NCBI GenBank assembly: GCA_023390335.1 | Contig: JAEWCZ010000053.1 | Span: 62,001 to 126,000, forward strand | Source of the DNA: Bacillota bacterium | GTDB lineage: Bacteria; Bacillota; Clostridia; Acetivibrionales; DSM-1351 | Direction: 5' to 3' | DNA length: 64,000 nucleotides | Shown: positions 1-8,844 of the stretch, piece after piece | Layout: the number at the start of each line of letters is the position of its first letter | How positions within the stretch are numbered: the stretch's first letter is position 1 | Position numbers and translations under genes: made by a program | Notes under the pieces: generated by a model | The model's input: the letters and a program-made list of their open reading frames with translations, nothing else | Told to the model about the DNA's origin: nothing | Database searches by the model: none

Positions 1-26
1 ATAGGTTAGCGTAACAAACTTTTTCT

Positions 27-70
27 GAGAAAAATAAACCCGCCCGGCTCATAATGATCCAGGCGGGTTT
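27..70 (-). terminator. Rho-independent terminator of the opp operon
   Basis: A perfect 9-bp stem (36-44 paired with 62-70) is followed on the minus strand by a T-rich run. It lies just beyond the oppA stop codon, so it probably ends the whole five-gene transcript. Confidence 0.88.
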
Positions 71-87
71 TACACTATCTAAAATTT

Positions 88-1704
88 TTATTTGAATGAT
101 GCCCAGTTTAAATATACAAATCCGAGCTTGGTTACTACATAGTTTTGCAGGTTCTTATCTACAATGATTGGATCAGTATAGAAGAATAGTGGTGCAATTC
201 CTGCTTCATCCATAAGAATCTTTTCTGCGTCGTGGTACAACTGCACACGCTTAGCAGGATCAGTTTCTTTTCTGGCATCAGCGATTAACTTATCATATGC
301 AGCATTCGCATATTTTGAATTATTCTGAGGGTTATTTGAAGTTATCAGATCCATGAACGTTGAAGGGTCCATGTAGTCCCCAATCCAACCATCACGAGCG
401 ATGTCATATAAACCATTCTTTCTGGATTCTTGGAATACATTCCATTCCTGTGCCTGAATTTCAACTTCGATTCCCAGATTTGTCTTCAACTGTTGTTGAA
501 TTGCTTCAGCAACTGCTTCATGACCTGAACCTGTGTTTAAGCCAAAGGTTATTTTTGGAAAGCCTTTTCCGTCAGGATATCCTGCTTCAGCTAAGAGCTT
601 CTTTGCTTCAGCAACATTCTTCTGGTAATCTTCAGGTTTTACTGAGTAGGCATCTCCGCCCTTTGTACGGAAGTCAGGTGTTTGGCTAACATCAGCTATA
701 CCGTAAGGCACAAATCCTGATGCAGGAGTTTCGCCTGATTTTCTAACTTTTTCAGTGATGTAGTTACGGTCAATTGCAAGAGATACTGCTTTTCTAACCT
801 TTACGTTATCAAATGGTGCTTTAGTATTAAGCAGATCTAGGTAGTATGTTCCGAGCTGTGGGAAAATCTGAAGATTTCCGGCAGCTTTCTCTGCAGGGAT
901 TTCGTCATGTGGTATATTTCTTGCGAAAGATATCTGTTTGTTCTTGAACGCACCAAGAATAGCATTTGTGTCATTCATCAACAACCATTCTATTTTTGGA
1001 GCAACTACAGTGTCTTTATCCCAGTAATTTTCGTTCTTTTCAAATACTAGTTTTGATGAGTGTTTCCAATCTGTCAAAACATATGGACCATTTCCGATAT
1101 AAGTCTTCGGATCAAGAGTCCATTTGTCAGGATTTTTTGATACAACATCTTCTCTCAAAGGAACAAGAGTTGGGAATGCTACAATTTCAGTAAAGAATGG
1201 GCAGACATTTTCAAGAGTTACTTCAAGAGTGGTATCATCTATAGCTTTAACTCCTAATGTATTGATATCAGCACCGTTAGTGTTGATAGCTTCGCCATTC
1301 TTAATAAAATACAGGTAATAAGCATAGTCGGAAGCTGTTTTCGGGTCAATTGCTCTCTGCCATGAATAAACAAAGTCTTTTGCAGTTACAGCTTTACCGT
1401 CTGACCATTTTGCATCCTTACGGATATGGAAGGTGTAAACTTTGTTATCGGCACTTACGTCCCACTTTTCAGCAGTTCCGGGAACGATTTTACCTTCTTT
1501 GTCATAAGTAGTTAAACCTTCAAAAGCACAGTTAATATAAGTACCGCCATCCAAAGACTTATTAAGTGAAGGATCTATAGATGCTGGCTCTGATGCAATA
1601 CTTGCACTAATGCCTTTAGTACCGCTAGAAGAAGAACTTCCACAGCCGGCAAATACTGTTACTATGGCAGCCAGTGAAAGTACTAGAGCTAATATTCTTT
1701 TCAT
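88..1704 (-). CDS. oppA: Oligopeptide ABC transporter substrate-binding lipoprotein
   Basis: Extracytoplasmic peptide-binding lipoprotein of the SBP_bac_5 family (538 aa). It captures oligopeptides and delivers them to the OppBC channel. I start it at 1704 (MKRILALV) rather than at the longer frame, because a ribosome site AGGGGG precedes it by about nine bases and a lipoprotein signal peptide follows directly. The lipobox is FAGC with the lipidated Cys at residue 21, then a Ser/Gly-rich linker. The body has the family pattern, including a DGKAVTAKDFVYSW segment and a C-terminal half beginning at the second lobe. It is last in the oppBCDFA operon, about 190 bp after oppF, which may allow separate expression. 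Oligopeptide rather than dipeptide or nickel specificity is inferred from operon type. Confidence 0.93.
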   Translation of the reverse strand: MKRILALVLSLAAIVTVFAGCGSSSSSGTKGISASIASEPASIDPSLNKSLDGGTYINCAFEGLTTYDKEGKIVPGTAEKWDVSADNKVYTFHIRKDAKWSDGKAVTAKDFVYSWQRAIDPKTASDYAYYLYFIKNGEAINTNGADINTLGVKAIDDTTLEVTLENVCPFFTEIVAFPTLVPLREDVVSKNPDKWTLDPKTYIGNGPYVLTDWKHSSKLVFEKNENYWDKDTVVAPKIEWLLMNDTNAILGAFKNKQISFARNIPHDEIPAEKAAGNLQIFPQLGTYYLDLLNTKAPFDNVKVRKAVSLAIDRNYITEKVRKSGETPASGFVPYGIADVSQTPDFRTKGGDAYSVKPEDYQKNVAEAKKLLAEAGYPDGKGFPKITFGLNTGSGHEAVAEAIQQQLKTNLGIEVEIQAQEWNVFQESRKNGLYDIARDGWIGDYMDPSTFMDLITSNNPQNNSKYANAAYDKLIADARKETDPAKRVQLYHDAEKILMDEAGIAPLFFYTDPIIVDKNLQNYVVTKLGFVYLNWASFK

Positions 1705-1896
1705 TTTTGCATACCCCCTATTATTTTTAATTAAATAGATATTTATTTCAAAAATCCATTTTTGCAACACGAATATTTTCTCGTAAATAAAAAGGTTTTA
1801 TTCATCACTTTTTATGTTATTACCCCAATGTCGACCTCATCGGAACATACGAGTTTCTTATATATTTCTTCCTTGCAATATGGAAAATTTAACCGA

Positions 1897-2895
1897 TTAT
1901 ATCTTTCCTGCAAAGTGGCAGGATACGTAATGACCATTGCCACAATCCGTTAATTCAGGCGTTTTTTGTGAGCAAATATCTTTTGCATAGGGACATCTAG
2001 TCCTGAATTTACATCCTGACGGAGGATTAACTGGAGAAGGTATTTCTCCTTTCAGGATAATGCGGTTACGGTTTTTGGCTGTATCAGGATTAGGTTCCGG
2101 AATAGCTGTCAGCAGTGCTTTTGTGTAGGGATGCAGAGGATTTTTATATAATTCCTCAGATTCAACCAATTCAACTATATGACCAAGATACATTACACCA
2201 ACCCTGTCACATGTATGCCTTACCACACCCAAATCATGGGATATGAACAGATATGTCAGGTTCAGCCTGTCCTGCATTTCTTCAAGTGTATTAATTATCT
2301 GAGCTCTAATAGACACGTCCAGAGCTGATACAGGTTCATCACAAACAATAAAATCCGGTTGTACAGCTATTGCTCGAGCAATACCTATTCTTTGACGCTG
2401 TCCCCCAGAAAACTCATGCGGATAACGGGAAGCATGCTCTGTATTAAGACCTACTAGTGTTAAAAGCTCTCTTATTTTATCTGCTCTGTCACTTCTAGAG
2501 CCTGCCAGTCCGTGTATATCCAATGCTTCTCCAACAATATCTGATACTGTCATACGTGGGTCCAGTGATGCATAAGGATCCTGGAAGATATACTGCATTT
2601 TTTTCCTGTATGGAAGCAGCTTCTTTCCTTGAAATTTAGTAATGTCAACACCATCAATTTTTACACTTCCGCTGGTCGGATTATATATTCTCAGCATTGA
2701 ACGTCCCAGGGTAGTTTTTCCTGAACCTGATTCTCCAACCAGACCTAGCGTTTCACCTTTAAATATGTCAAAACTTACATCATCTACAGCTTTTACATAT
2801 GCCTTTTTTCCAGCGCTGTTTTTAATGGTAAAATATTGCTTTAGATTTGTAATTTCAACTAGAGTTGTTCTATTTTCATTTGAATTATTTTCCAT
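1897..2895 (-). CDS. oppF: Oligopeptide ABC transporter ATP-binding protein OppF
   Basis: Cytoplasmic ATPase that pairs with OppD to drive peptide import (332 aa). Walker A is GESGSGKTT at residues 54-62, the ABC signature is SGGQRQRIGIARA, and Walker B is FIVCDEPVSALD. The C-terminal oligopeptide-transporter extension has the Cys-containing CKFRTRCPYAKDIC segment. I chose the start at 2895 (MENNSNENR), which has GGAGG upstream and overlaps the oppD stop by eleven bases, suggesting translational coupling. The upstream in-frame start at 2931 lies deep inside oppD and lacks a better site. Confidence 0.93.
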   Translation of the reverse strand: MENNSNENRTTLVEITNLKQYFTIKNSAGKKAYVKAVDDVSFDIFKGETLGLVGESGSGKTTLGRSMLRIYNPTSGSVKIDGVDITKFQGKKLLPYRKKMQYIFQDPYASLDPRMTVSDIVGEALDIHGLAGSRSDRADKIRELLTLVGLNTEHASRYPHEFSGGQRQRIGIARAIAVQPDFIVCDEPVSALDVSIRAQIINTLEEMQDRLNLTYLFISHDLGVVRHTCDRVGVMYLGHIVELVESEELYKNPLHPYTKALLTAIPEPNPDTAKNRNRIILKGEIPSPVNPPSGCKFRTRCPYAKDICSQKTPELTDCGNGHYVSCHFAGKI

Positions 2896-3895
2896 TTTCC
2901 TGCACCTCCACACTTTCTTTTGCCCTCTCATCCATCAACCAGCAAGAAGTAGTATGACCATCTGATTCCTTATAGGCTTCAGGCATATTACTAATGCAGA
3001 CTTTCAGACATTCCTCGCATCTTGGGGCAAAGGCACATCCGGAGGGGAGATGAAGCAAATCAATTGGGTTTCCCTTAATCGGAATTAGCTTCGATCCCTT
3101 AACGTTCAAGTCAGGCAATGAACGTAGAAGTCCTTTTGTATATGGATGACGGGGGTTCTTGAATATACTGTAAACTGACCCCTGTTCAACTATTTTTCCG
3201 CCATACATAACTATGATATCATCGGCCATGTCAGCGACTATTCCCAAGTCATGAGTAATAAGAACTATTGCCATTCCTGTTTTTTTCTGAATATCCTTTA
3301 AAAGTTCAAGAATCTGTGCCTGTATGGTAACGTCAAGTGCTGTTGTAGGTTCATCAGCAATAAGTAATTTTGGCTCACCTGCAAGAGCCATAGCAATCAT
3401 AGCCCTTTGCCTCATACCCCCGGAGAATTCATGTGGATATTGAGAAAGTCTTTTTTCGGGCTCATTTATACCTACAAGTGATAGAAGTTCTACTGACCTT
3501 CTCTTAACTTCTAGTTTGGAAATTTTTCCGTACTTATGATACAAGGATTCCGCAATCTGGTTACCTATTGTAAAAACAGGGTTAAGACATGTCATGGGGT
3601 CTTGAAATATCATCGCTACTTCATTTCCTGCAACCTGAAGCCTTTCCTGTTTAGTCATTTTGGAAACATCCTTACCGTCAAATGTAATGCTTCCGCCTAC
3701 GATTTTCCCGGGTTTGTCAATTAGTCCGATAACTGAATAAGAGGAAACACTCTTTCCTGAACCTGACTCTCCTACGATACCCAGAACTTTGCCGGGTTCA
3801 AGTGAATAGCTTATTCCATTAACCGCTTTAACTTCACCTGCCGGCGTAAAAAATGAGACTTTTAAATCATTTATTTCGAGTAGTTTATTATTCAT
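2885..3895 (-). CDS. oppD: Oligopeptide ABC transporter ATP-binding protein OppD
   Basis: ATPase partner of OppF (336 aa). It has Walker A GESGSGKS, signature SGGMRQRAMIAMA, Walker B LLIADEPTTALD and the H-loop region ITHDLG. The C-terminal oligopeptide/dipeptide extension carries four Cys (CAFAPRCEECLKVC), a pattern linked with an iron-sulfur cluster or disulfides in DppD/OppD proteins; that role is known for relatives only. The start is preceded by AGGTGAGG. It lies 119 bp after oppC in the same operon. Confidence 0.93.
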   Translation of the reverse strand: MNNKLLEINDLKVSFFTPAGEVKAVNGISYSLEPGKVLGIVGESGSGKSVSSYSVIGLIDKPGKIVGGSITFDGKDVSKMTKQERLQVAGNEVAMIFQDPMTCLNPVFTIGNQIAESLYHKYGKISKLEVKRRSVELLSLVGINEPEKRLSQYPHEFSGGMRQRAMIAMALAGEPKLLIADEPTTALDVTIQAQILELLKDIQKKTGMAIVLITHDLGIVADMADDIIVMYGGKIVEQGSVYSIFKNPRHPYTKGLLRSLPDLNVKGSKLIPIKGNPIDLLHLPSGCAFAPRCEECLKVCISNMPEAYKESDGHTTSCWLMDERAKESVEVQENGK

Positions 3896-4014
3896 AGCAA
3901 TTACCTCACCTGCCTTTTAAAAGGCATCCAATAATTATCTAAAAGTGTATATCCCGTTATCATTTAAGATATACCCGCATCATTCAAAGCTAACATTCCA
4001 ATTATTACAAAGAA

Positions 4015-5010
4015 TTACTTTTTCATCCTTGGGTCTAAAGCATCTCTCAGTCCGTCCCCGAAAAGGTTGAAGGACAGGATAATAATACTGATAGCTGCTG
4101 CCGGGAAGATAAGCATATAAGGATATGAATATATTCCCTTTAAAGCTGTTTGAGAGAGAGAACCCAGCGAAGCCATAGGTGATGATACACCAAGACCTAT
4201 AAAGCTTAGAAAGGATTCTGTAAATATTGCTTCCGGTATTTTTAAAGTAGTTACTACTATTATCTGACCAATACAGTTAGGAATCAGATGTTTGAATATA
4301 ATTGACCTGTTACTTGCACCAAGTACTTTCGCAGCCAGCACATATTCTTGTTCTTTAAGCGCCAGAATCTGCCCACGGACTATTCTGGCCATATCCACCC
4401 AATATAAAAGAGCCATAACAAGAAATATACTTATAAGGCCAACACCCATACTATTGAGAAAGGCAGGTGCACGACCGGACTGAATGTATATGTCAATAGG
4501 TTTCTTTAATACCACCTGCAAAAGAATTACTATAAGAATTGTGGGAACAGAATATACAATGTCAACAATTCTCATCATAATATTATCAACCCAACCACCA
4601 AAAAATCCGGAAATTGCACCATAGATAATACCGATAATTGATATCATTATTGCTGCAACTACACCAACTGCAAGAGAAATTCTTGCACCAATCATTGTTC
4701 TGGTGAACAGGTCTCTTCCAAGACTGTCAGTACCGAATATATGTTGCATGCTTGGTTTGAGATTTTCCTGACCTTGTAGAATCTGCTCATAGGAGTATGG
4801 AGAAATTATAGGTCCGATGATAGCGGCCAGAATTATCAGAATAATAACAACGAGAGCTCCAGTAGCCACTCTATTAGCTCTTAGTCTATTCCATGCATCC
4901 CTCCAATAACTAACAGATGGACGCATAATTTCAGCTGTTGCCTTTTCCTCATCAGTGGCAGGCAAAAATAAATTCTTTTCAAAAATTTTTGTATTATTTA
5001 TAGTGTTCAT
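4015..5010 (-). CDS. oppC: Oligopeptide ABC transporter permease OppC
   Basis: Inner-membrane permease (331 aa) of the BPD_transp_1 fold with the N-terminal OppC_N segment. A cytoplasmic N-terminus is followed by a first helix near residues 50-70 and five more helices. The EAA loop that docks to the ATPases is seen as EQEYVLAAKVLGASNRSII. The start at 5010 (MNTINNTK) has AAGGGGCGGG upstream and leaves a 16-base gap after oppB; the longer frame to 5055 would overlap oppB. Confidence 0.92.
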   Translation of the reverse strand: MNTINNTKIFEKNLFLPATDEEKATAEIMRPSVSYWRDAWNRLRANRVATGALVVIILIILAAIIGPIISPYSYEQILQGQENLKPSMQHIFGTDSLGRDLFTRTMIGARISLAVGVVAAIMISIIGIIYGAISGFFGGWVDNIMMRIVDIVYSVPTILIVILLQVVLKKPIDIYIQSGRAPAFLNSMGVGLISIFLVMALLYWVDMARIVRGQILALKEQEYVLAAKVLGASNRSIIFKHLIPNCIGQIIVVTTLKIPEAIFTESFLSFIGLGVSSPMASLGSLSQTALKGIYSYPYMLIFPAAAISIIILSFNLFGDGLRDALDPRMKK

Positions 5011-5026
5011 TATTGTCACCCGCCCC

Positions 5027-5950
5027 TTAATTGATAATGTTGATTCTAGGATCAACGAATCTGTAAACTACATCAACGATGAAATTCATTAATATAAGAA
5101 TTGCTCCAAAGAAAATTGTTACTCCCATTACAGTAGTATAATCTCTGCCCGTGATACTGGTAACAAAAGTACTTCCCAGACCCGGAATGGAGAATATGGA
5201 TTCAATTACAAATGAACCTGTGAGAACTGACGCAACCATTGGCCCGGCATACGTTACTACAGGAAGAATTCCGTTTCTTAAGGCGTGTTTAAATATAACA
5301 ACTTTATCAGATAGTCCCTTCGCACGAGCTGTTCTGATATAATCCTGATTTATAACATCCAGCATAGAGGAACGCATAAGTCTCGTTATAAAACTCAGAG
5401 GGAAGAACGATAGAGCAAAACCAGGCAAAATATAACTTGAAACAGTGCTTAAATCACTAATTGTAGGCAATATTTGCAGCTGCACACCAAAAATTATCAT
5501 ACTAAGAGTAGCAACAACAAAACTTGGGACTGCAATTCCAAAGGTGACAATCAACATAATAAGCCTGTCTACGGCAGTATTCTTTTTAAGTGCACTCAAT
5601 ACACCTAGAACCGTTCCAATAACCATTGCTAACGCACTAGCGAAAATACCAAGTCTGAGTGAATATGGGAACTTTTGAGCTATTATGTCTTTTACATCCT
5701 GCCCTATCAACTGTATTGACTGCCCAAAATCACCATGAAGTACGTTTTTTGCATAATTGAGATACTGTACTCCTAAAGGCTTGTCCAAACCATATTTTGC
5801 ATTTAGGTTGGCTAACATTTCGGCTGTCATTTTCTTTTCACCTATAAATGGATTACCCGGTACAAAATGCATTAAAAAGAATGTAAGTGTGAACATAATC
5901 CATAAAGTTAAAAGTGAGACCAATAGCCTTTTGATTATATATTTTGCCAT
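5027..5950 (-). CDS. oppB: Oligopeptide ABC transporter permease OppB
   Basis: First gene of the opp operon (307 aa), a six-helix permease that forms the channel with OppC. It begins MAKYIIKRLLVSLLTLW, the usual OppB/DppB start with the first membrane helix near residues 9-30. The EAA loop reads INQDYIRTARAKGLSDKVV. AGGAGGT sits just upstream of the ATG. The downstream gene order B-C-D-F-A is a standard Firmicutes arrangement with the binding protein last. Confidence 0.93.
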   Translation of the reverse strand: MAKYIIKRLLVSLLTLWIMFTLTFFLMHFVPGNPFIGEKKMTAEMLANLNAKYGLDKPLGVQYLNYAKNVLHGDFGQSIQLIGQDVKDIIAQKFPYSLRLGIFASALAMVIGTVLGVLSALKKNTAVDRLIMLIVTFGIAVPSFVVATLSMIIFGVQLQILPTISDLSTVSSYILPGFALSFFPLSFITRLMRSSMLDVINQDYIRTARAKGLSDKVVIFKHALRNGILPVVTYAGPMVASVLTGSFVIESIFSIPGLGSTFVTSITGRDYTTVMGVTIFFGAILILMNFIVDVVYRFVDPRINIIN

Positions 5951-6491
5951 AAAAGACCTCCTAACCGCGATTATGTAAATGCGGCTTTTCTAAGTAAATA
6001 TTAATAAAGTTAATACCAGTAAAAATCGTTACTGGACATAATTACAGACCCATTTTGACACAAAAAAAACAATCAATCTGAATATAGCTTAATGACGACA
6101 TTGTCATTTGGGAAACAAATTGACGTGCAACTTGCATAAGTTATCAAAAATTTATTCGTATAATGCCGAATTATACACCAAAATGAAGGAAAGTTCAATA
6201 ATATATTCACATATTGACTCTTGTAAAATATTGTATCTGTGCGGCTTTTGAGCTTTTTGTGTATTGTAACCAATAATAAAAAGTAAATTTTGGTATAAAT
6301 ACCCATTAGCGCTGAGAATCAATAATACGTTAACATAATAAAGCAATAAATAAATAAAATGATAAAAAAAAGCACTATTATACAGCGGTAATACATTAAC
6401 ATAATAAAGTGACACAATGTAATGATAGGAGATTTAATGAAGCATTGATATATGGCATTCAAAATTTAACTATAGTTCAGATGTTGGAAAC
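5951..6491. other. AT-rich intergenic region upstream of oppB
   Basis: About 540 bases with no convincing gene. It should hold the oppB promoter, but I could not settle on hexamers. Visible structure: an inverted repeat at 6016-6035 (CCAGTAA/TTACTGG), a small inverted repeat at 6091-6108 (AATGAC/GTCATT), and two near-identical 21-base copies of AATACRTTAACATAATAAAG at 6324-6344 and 6390-6410. Overlapping minus-strand frames at 6073-6306 and 6152-6415 lack ribosome sites and look random. Confidence 0.5.
6324..6410. repeat. Pair of 21-bp direct repeats, 66 bp apart
   Basis: The copies at 6324-6344 and 6390-6410 read AATACRTTAACATAATAAAG and then differ, with a single internal mismatch. The offset of 66 bases is about six helical turns. 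A regulator-binding pair is possible; simple AT-rich similarity is the alternative. Confidence 0.45.
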
Positions 6492-6533
6492 AAAAAATAG
6501 TAGCCGACTAATATAGTCGGCTACTATTTTTTA
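6492..6533 (-). terminator. Terminator downstream of the chemotaxis receptor gene
   Basis: A perfect 18-bp stem (6493-6510 with 6514-6531) has a three-base loop and A/T tails on both sides. It could stop transcription in either direction. It sits seven bases past the receptor stop codon. Confidence 0.9.
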
Positions 6534-6541
6534 ACAGAAAT

Positions 6542-8269
6542 TTATAGTATGAATTTATTGATTTCATTGTCCAATTGTTGAGCCATTCCGGACAAGTCAC
6601 TTGAGGCCTTAACGATTACCTCCATTGCCGAAAGCTGCTGTTGACTTGAAGCAGAAATTTCTTCGGAACTAGCTGCAGATTCTTCCGCTAGAGATGCCAG
6701 ATCATGTGTATGACTTGAAATTTCCCTGGATGCCTTAGCAATTGTGGTAAGCATTTCAGATACTTCTTTAGTTTTATCTGTGATAGCCTCTACAGATATT
6801 CTTATTTTGTCAAAAGCATGTTTGGTAGTATCAACAGCAAAGGATTGCTCAGCGGCCAGTTCCTTTGCCCTATCCATGTTATGTGCTGTCACAGCGTTAT
6901 TTGCAATTATTGCCTGAATAATTGCATTAATCTCTTTAGCAGCAGAGGAGGATTCTTCCGCTAGTTTGCGTACTTCATCCGCAACTACTGCGAAACCCTT
7001 ACCTGCTGTTCCTGCTCTGGCAGCCTCTATAGCGGCATTTAATGCCAATAGGTTTGTTTGTGCTGCTAGGGAATTTATTACATCGGTAATACTACCTACC
7101 TTAATAATAGATTTGCTTAAGTCAGCCAATGACCTGTTTACCTCTTCAGAAACAGATATATTCTCTTGTACTTTTTCAGACGTTATTACTATGGCATTGT
7201 AACCTTCGGACACTGCTTCCAGTGACAGTACTACCGCCTTCTCATTTTCAGTTGTTGCATCATTGGCTTGTGATATGTGCTCGGCAATTTCAGTTATATG
7301 CTGACTGGTTTTGTTTACAACTTCTGACTGGTTGGCATTGCCTTTTGCAATTTCATTAAGTGAAGTGGTTACCCGGGTAATACTCTTTGTACTTTCCGCA
7401 GTAGAAGCAGTCAACTCTTCAGAGTTTGCAGCCATGGTACCTGAAATGTTGTGTAGCTTGGTAATAGTATTATGTAAGGAATGTCTCATTTCTGATATGG
7501 AATTAATTATTATCCCAATTTCATCCTTACGCTTAATCATTGAATTGTATGATTCATCAAAGACCAAATCAAAACCGGCTGTTTTTCTTATAATGGAAAC
7601 AATAGTGGATATGGGACCTGTTATTGACCTGGCAATAACAATTCCTATCATTATGCACACTAGCGAAACCGCTATTATTAAAATAATCAGAAAAAGAGAT
7701 GATTGTCTTGCGGAATCAAGACTTTTGGTATAAACATCCGATGCTTCTTCTATGTTTGCATTTATAAGACTAGTTACATTGGCTTCAAGTTTGCGAAATA
7801 CAGTATCACCTTTATCACTGTAAATTGCGGATGCCTCCGGGGTGTTGCCTGATGTGGACAATTCAATAATTTTATTCTTGATCTCTTTCCATGATGTTAG
7901 GTTCTCCTTTATGGATGCATATATCTTTTCTCCGTCAGAACCTAAATTTGTAGTAGAAATTTGTTTAATGCTATTATCAAGATTTTTCTCTTTTTCTATA
8001 ATATCACTTAAAACAGCCATTTGGTAACTTGTATTATCAGACGCTATAAGCCTTAAAATATTTGTAAAATCGGCCATTAAAGCAGTTCCTGCTTTACTTA
8101 AACTTGCAACCTGAATAAGATTATTATTATACATGGTGTCAAGATCTCTTTGTGCTTTCCGGGTTTGAAACCAACCCATACTCCCAACAAGAACCATTCC
8201 AATAATCATAGCAAGTATGAGTAACACAAGCTTTACCCTTATCTTGGCATTATCCATTAGTTTAAACAT
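6542..8269 (-). CDS. Methyl-accepting chemotaxis protein with 4-helix-bundle sensor
   Basis: Membrane chemoreceptor (575 aa) that controls CheA kinase and flagellar switching. The layout is TM1 at about 12-32, a helical extracytoplasmic sensor of about 155 residues resembling the 4HB_MCP fold, TM2 at about 191-213, a HAMP domain to about 270, then a long signalling coiled coil. The CheA/CheW-contact hairpin tip is clear: NLLALNAAIEAARAG followed by GFAVVADEVRKLAEES. AAGGGGG precedes the ATG. It is monocistronic, with its own promoter and terminator. The ligand cannot be told from sequence. Confidence 0.95.
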   Translation of the reverse strand: MFKLMDNAKIRVKLVLLILAMIIGMVLVGSMGWFQTRKAQRDLDTMYNNNLIQVASLSKAGTALMADFTNILRLIASDNTSYQMAVLSDIIEKEKNLDNSIKQISTTNLGSDGEKIYASIKENLTSWKEIKNKIIELSTSGNTPEASAIYSDKGDTVFRKLEANVTSLINANIEEASDVYTKSLDSARQSSLFLIILIIAVSLVCIMIGIVIARSITGPISTIVSIIRKTAGFDLVFDESYNSMIKRKDEIGIIINSISEMRHSLHNTITKLHNISGTMAANSEELTASTAESTKSITRVTTSLNEIAKGNANQSEVVNKTSQHITEIAEHISQANDATTENEKAVVLSLEAVSEGYNAIVITSEKVQENISVSEEVNRSLADLSKSIIKVGSITDVINSLAAQTNLLALNAAIEAARAGTAGKGFAVVADEVRKLAEESSSAAKEINAIIQAIIANNAVTAHNMDRAKELAAEQSFAVDTTKHAFDKIRISVEAITDKTKEVSEMLTTIAKASREISSHTHDLASLAEESAASSEEISASSQQQLSAMEVIVKASSDLSGMAQQLDNEINKFIL

Positions 8270-8438
8270 GGTACATATCCCCCTTATAATTTTATGAAAT
8301 TAATCATTAGGAAAGTACATTAAAGAAAACTAAAATGCCAAAAGTAAAACGCTAGAATAACTTAAGGTGATCATACCATTAGTTTACTCAATGGCCGTTA
8401 ACACTTAAATTAAATTTTATATTTAACTCACGTTAAAT

Positions 8439-8468
8439 AGTATACTATCAATTGTGGATGGGTGTCAA
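8439..8468 (-). promoter_or_regulatory. Sigma-A type promoter of the chemotaxis receptor gene
   Basis: On the minus strand a perfect TTGACA (-35, 8463-8468) is separated by 18 bases from TATACT (-10, 8439-8444). It lies about 170 bases upstream of the receptor start. Confidence 0.72.
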
Positions 8469-8478
8469 ATATTTGACA
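8463..8478. promoter_or_regulatory. 16-bp perfect palindrome, operator candidate
   Basis: TGTCAAATATTTGACA is an uninterrupted perfect palindrome. One arm is the complete -35 box of the chemoreceptor promoter. A homodimeric regulator bound here would block that promoter. Its symmetric arm also supplies a TTGACA facing the plus strand, with only a weak -10 match downstream. Confidence 0.55.
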
Positions 8479-8547
8479 TAATAATTATATTTTTCTAATT
8501 ATATGGCAAAATATGACAATTAGTGACAGTTATAAAAGATTAATAGA

Positions 8548-8577
8548 AAAACCTCTGAAATTATTTTCAGAGGTTTC
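8548..8577 (-). terminator. Terminator after tRNA-Arg
   Basis: A perfect 12-bp stem (8549-8560 with 8565-8576) has a four-base loop and is followed on the minus strand by a T run. It lies directly downstream of the tRNA gene. Confidence 0.85.
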
Positions 8578-8580
8578 TTT

Positions 8581-8657
8581 TGGCGCGCCCGGCAGAGATC
8601 GAATCCACAACCTTCTGGTCCGTAGCCAGACGCTCTATCCAATTGAGCTACGGGCGC
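8581..8657 (-). tRNA. tRNA-Arg (anticodon ACG)
   Basis: A complete cloverleaf on the minus strand. The acceptor stem GCGCCCG (8651-8657) pairs with CGGGCGC (8585-8591). The D arm is GCTC/GAGC, the anticodon arm is TCTGG/CCAGA with loop CTACGGA, and the T loop is TTCGATC. The loop gives anticodon ACG (8621-8623), decoding CGN after wobble deamination to inosine by TadA. The 3' CCA is encoded (8581-8583). Confidence 0.96.
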
Positions 8658-8844
8658 ATATACTTTGCATCTAAAACACGACGCACATAATATGATAATA
8701 CATATTAGTATAAAAAGCAACCATTTAATAAAAATAATTTTTACCAAATAATGCATAGTCCACACTGGAAACTTCTATATTTTAATTAGCCCCTTAATTT
8801 ATGTTAAAATAGTAGTACTAGAACCCCATACAGGAGGTAGAAAC

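Noticed and set aside
6073..6415. Two overlapping minus-strand frames of 77 and 87 codons
   Set aside because: No ribosome site, low-complexity AT-rich residues, and overlap with each other; they look like chance frames.
8496..8501. A plus-strand promoter using the other arm of the palindrome
   Set aside because: The TTGACA is perfect but the -10 (TAATTA) is weak and no plus-strand gene follows before the minus-strand tRNA.
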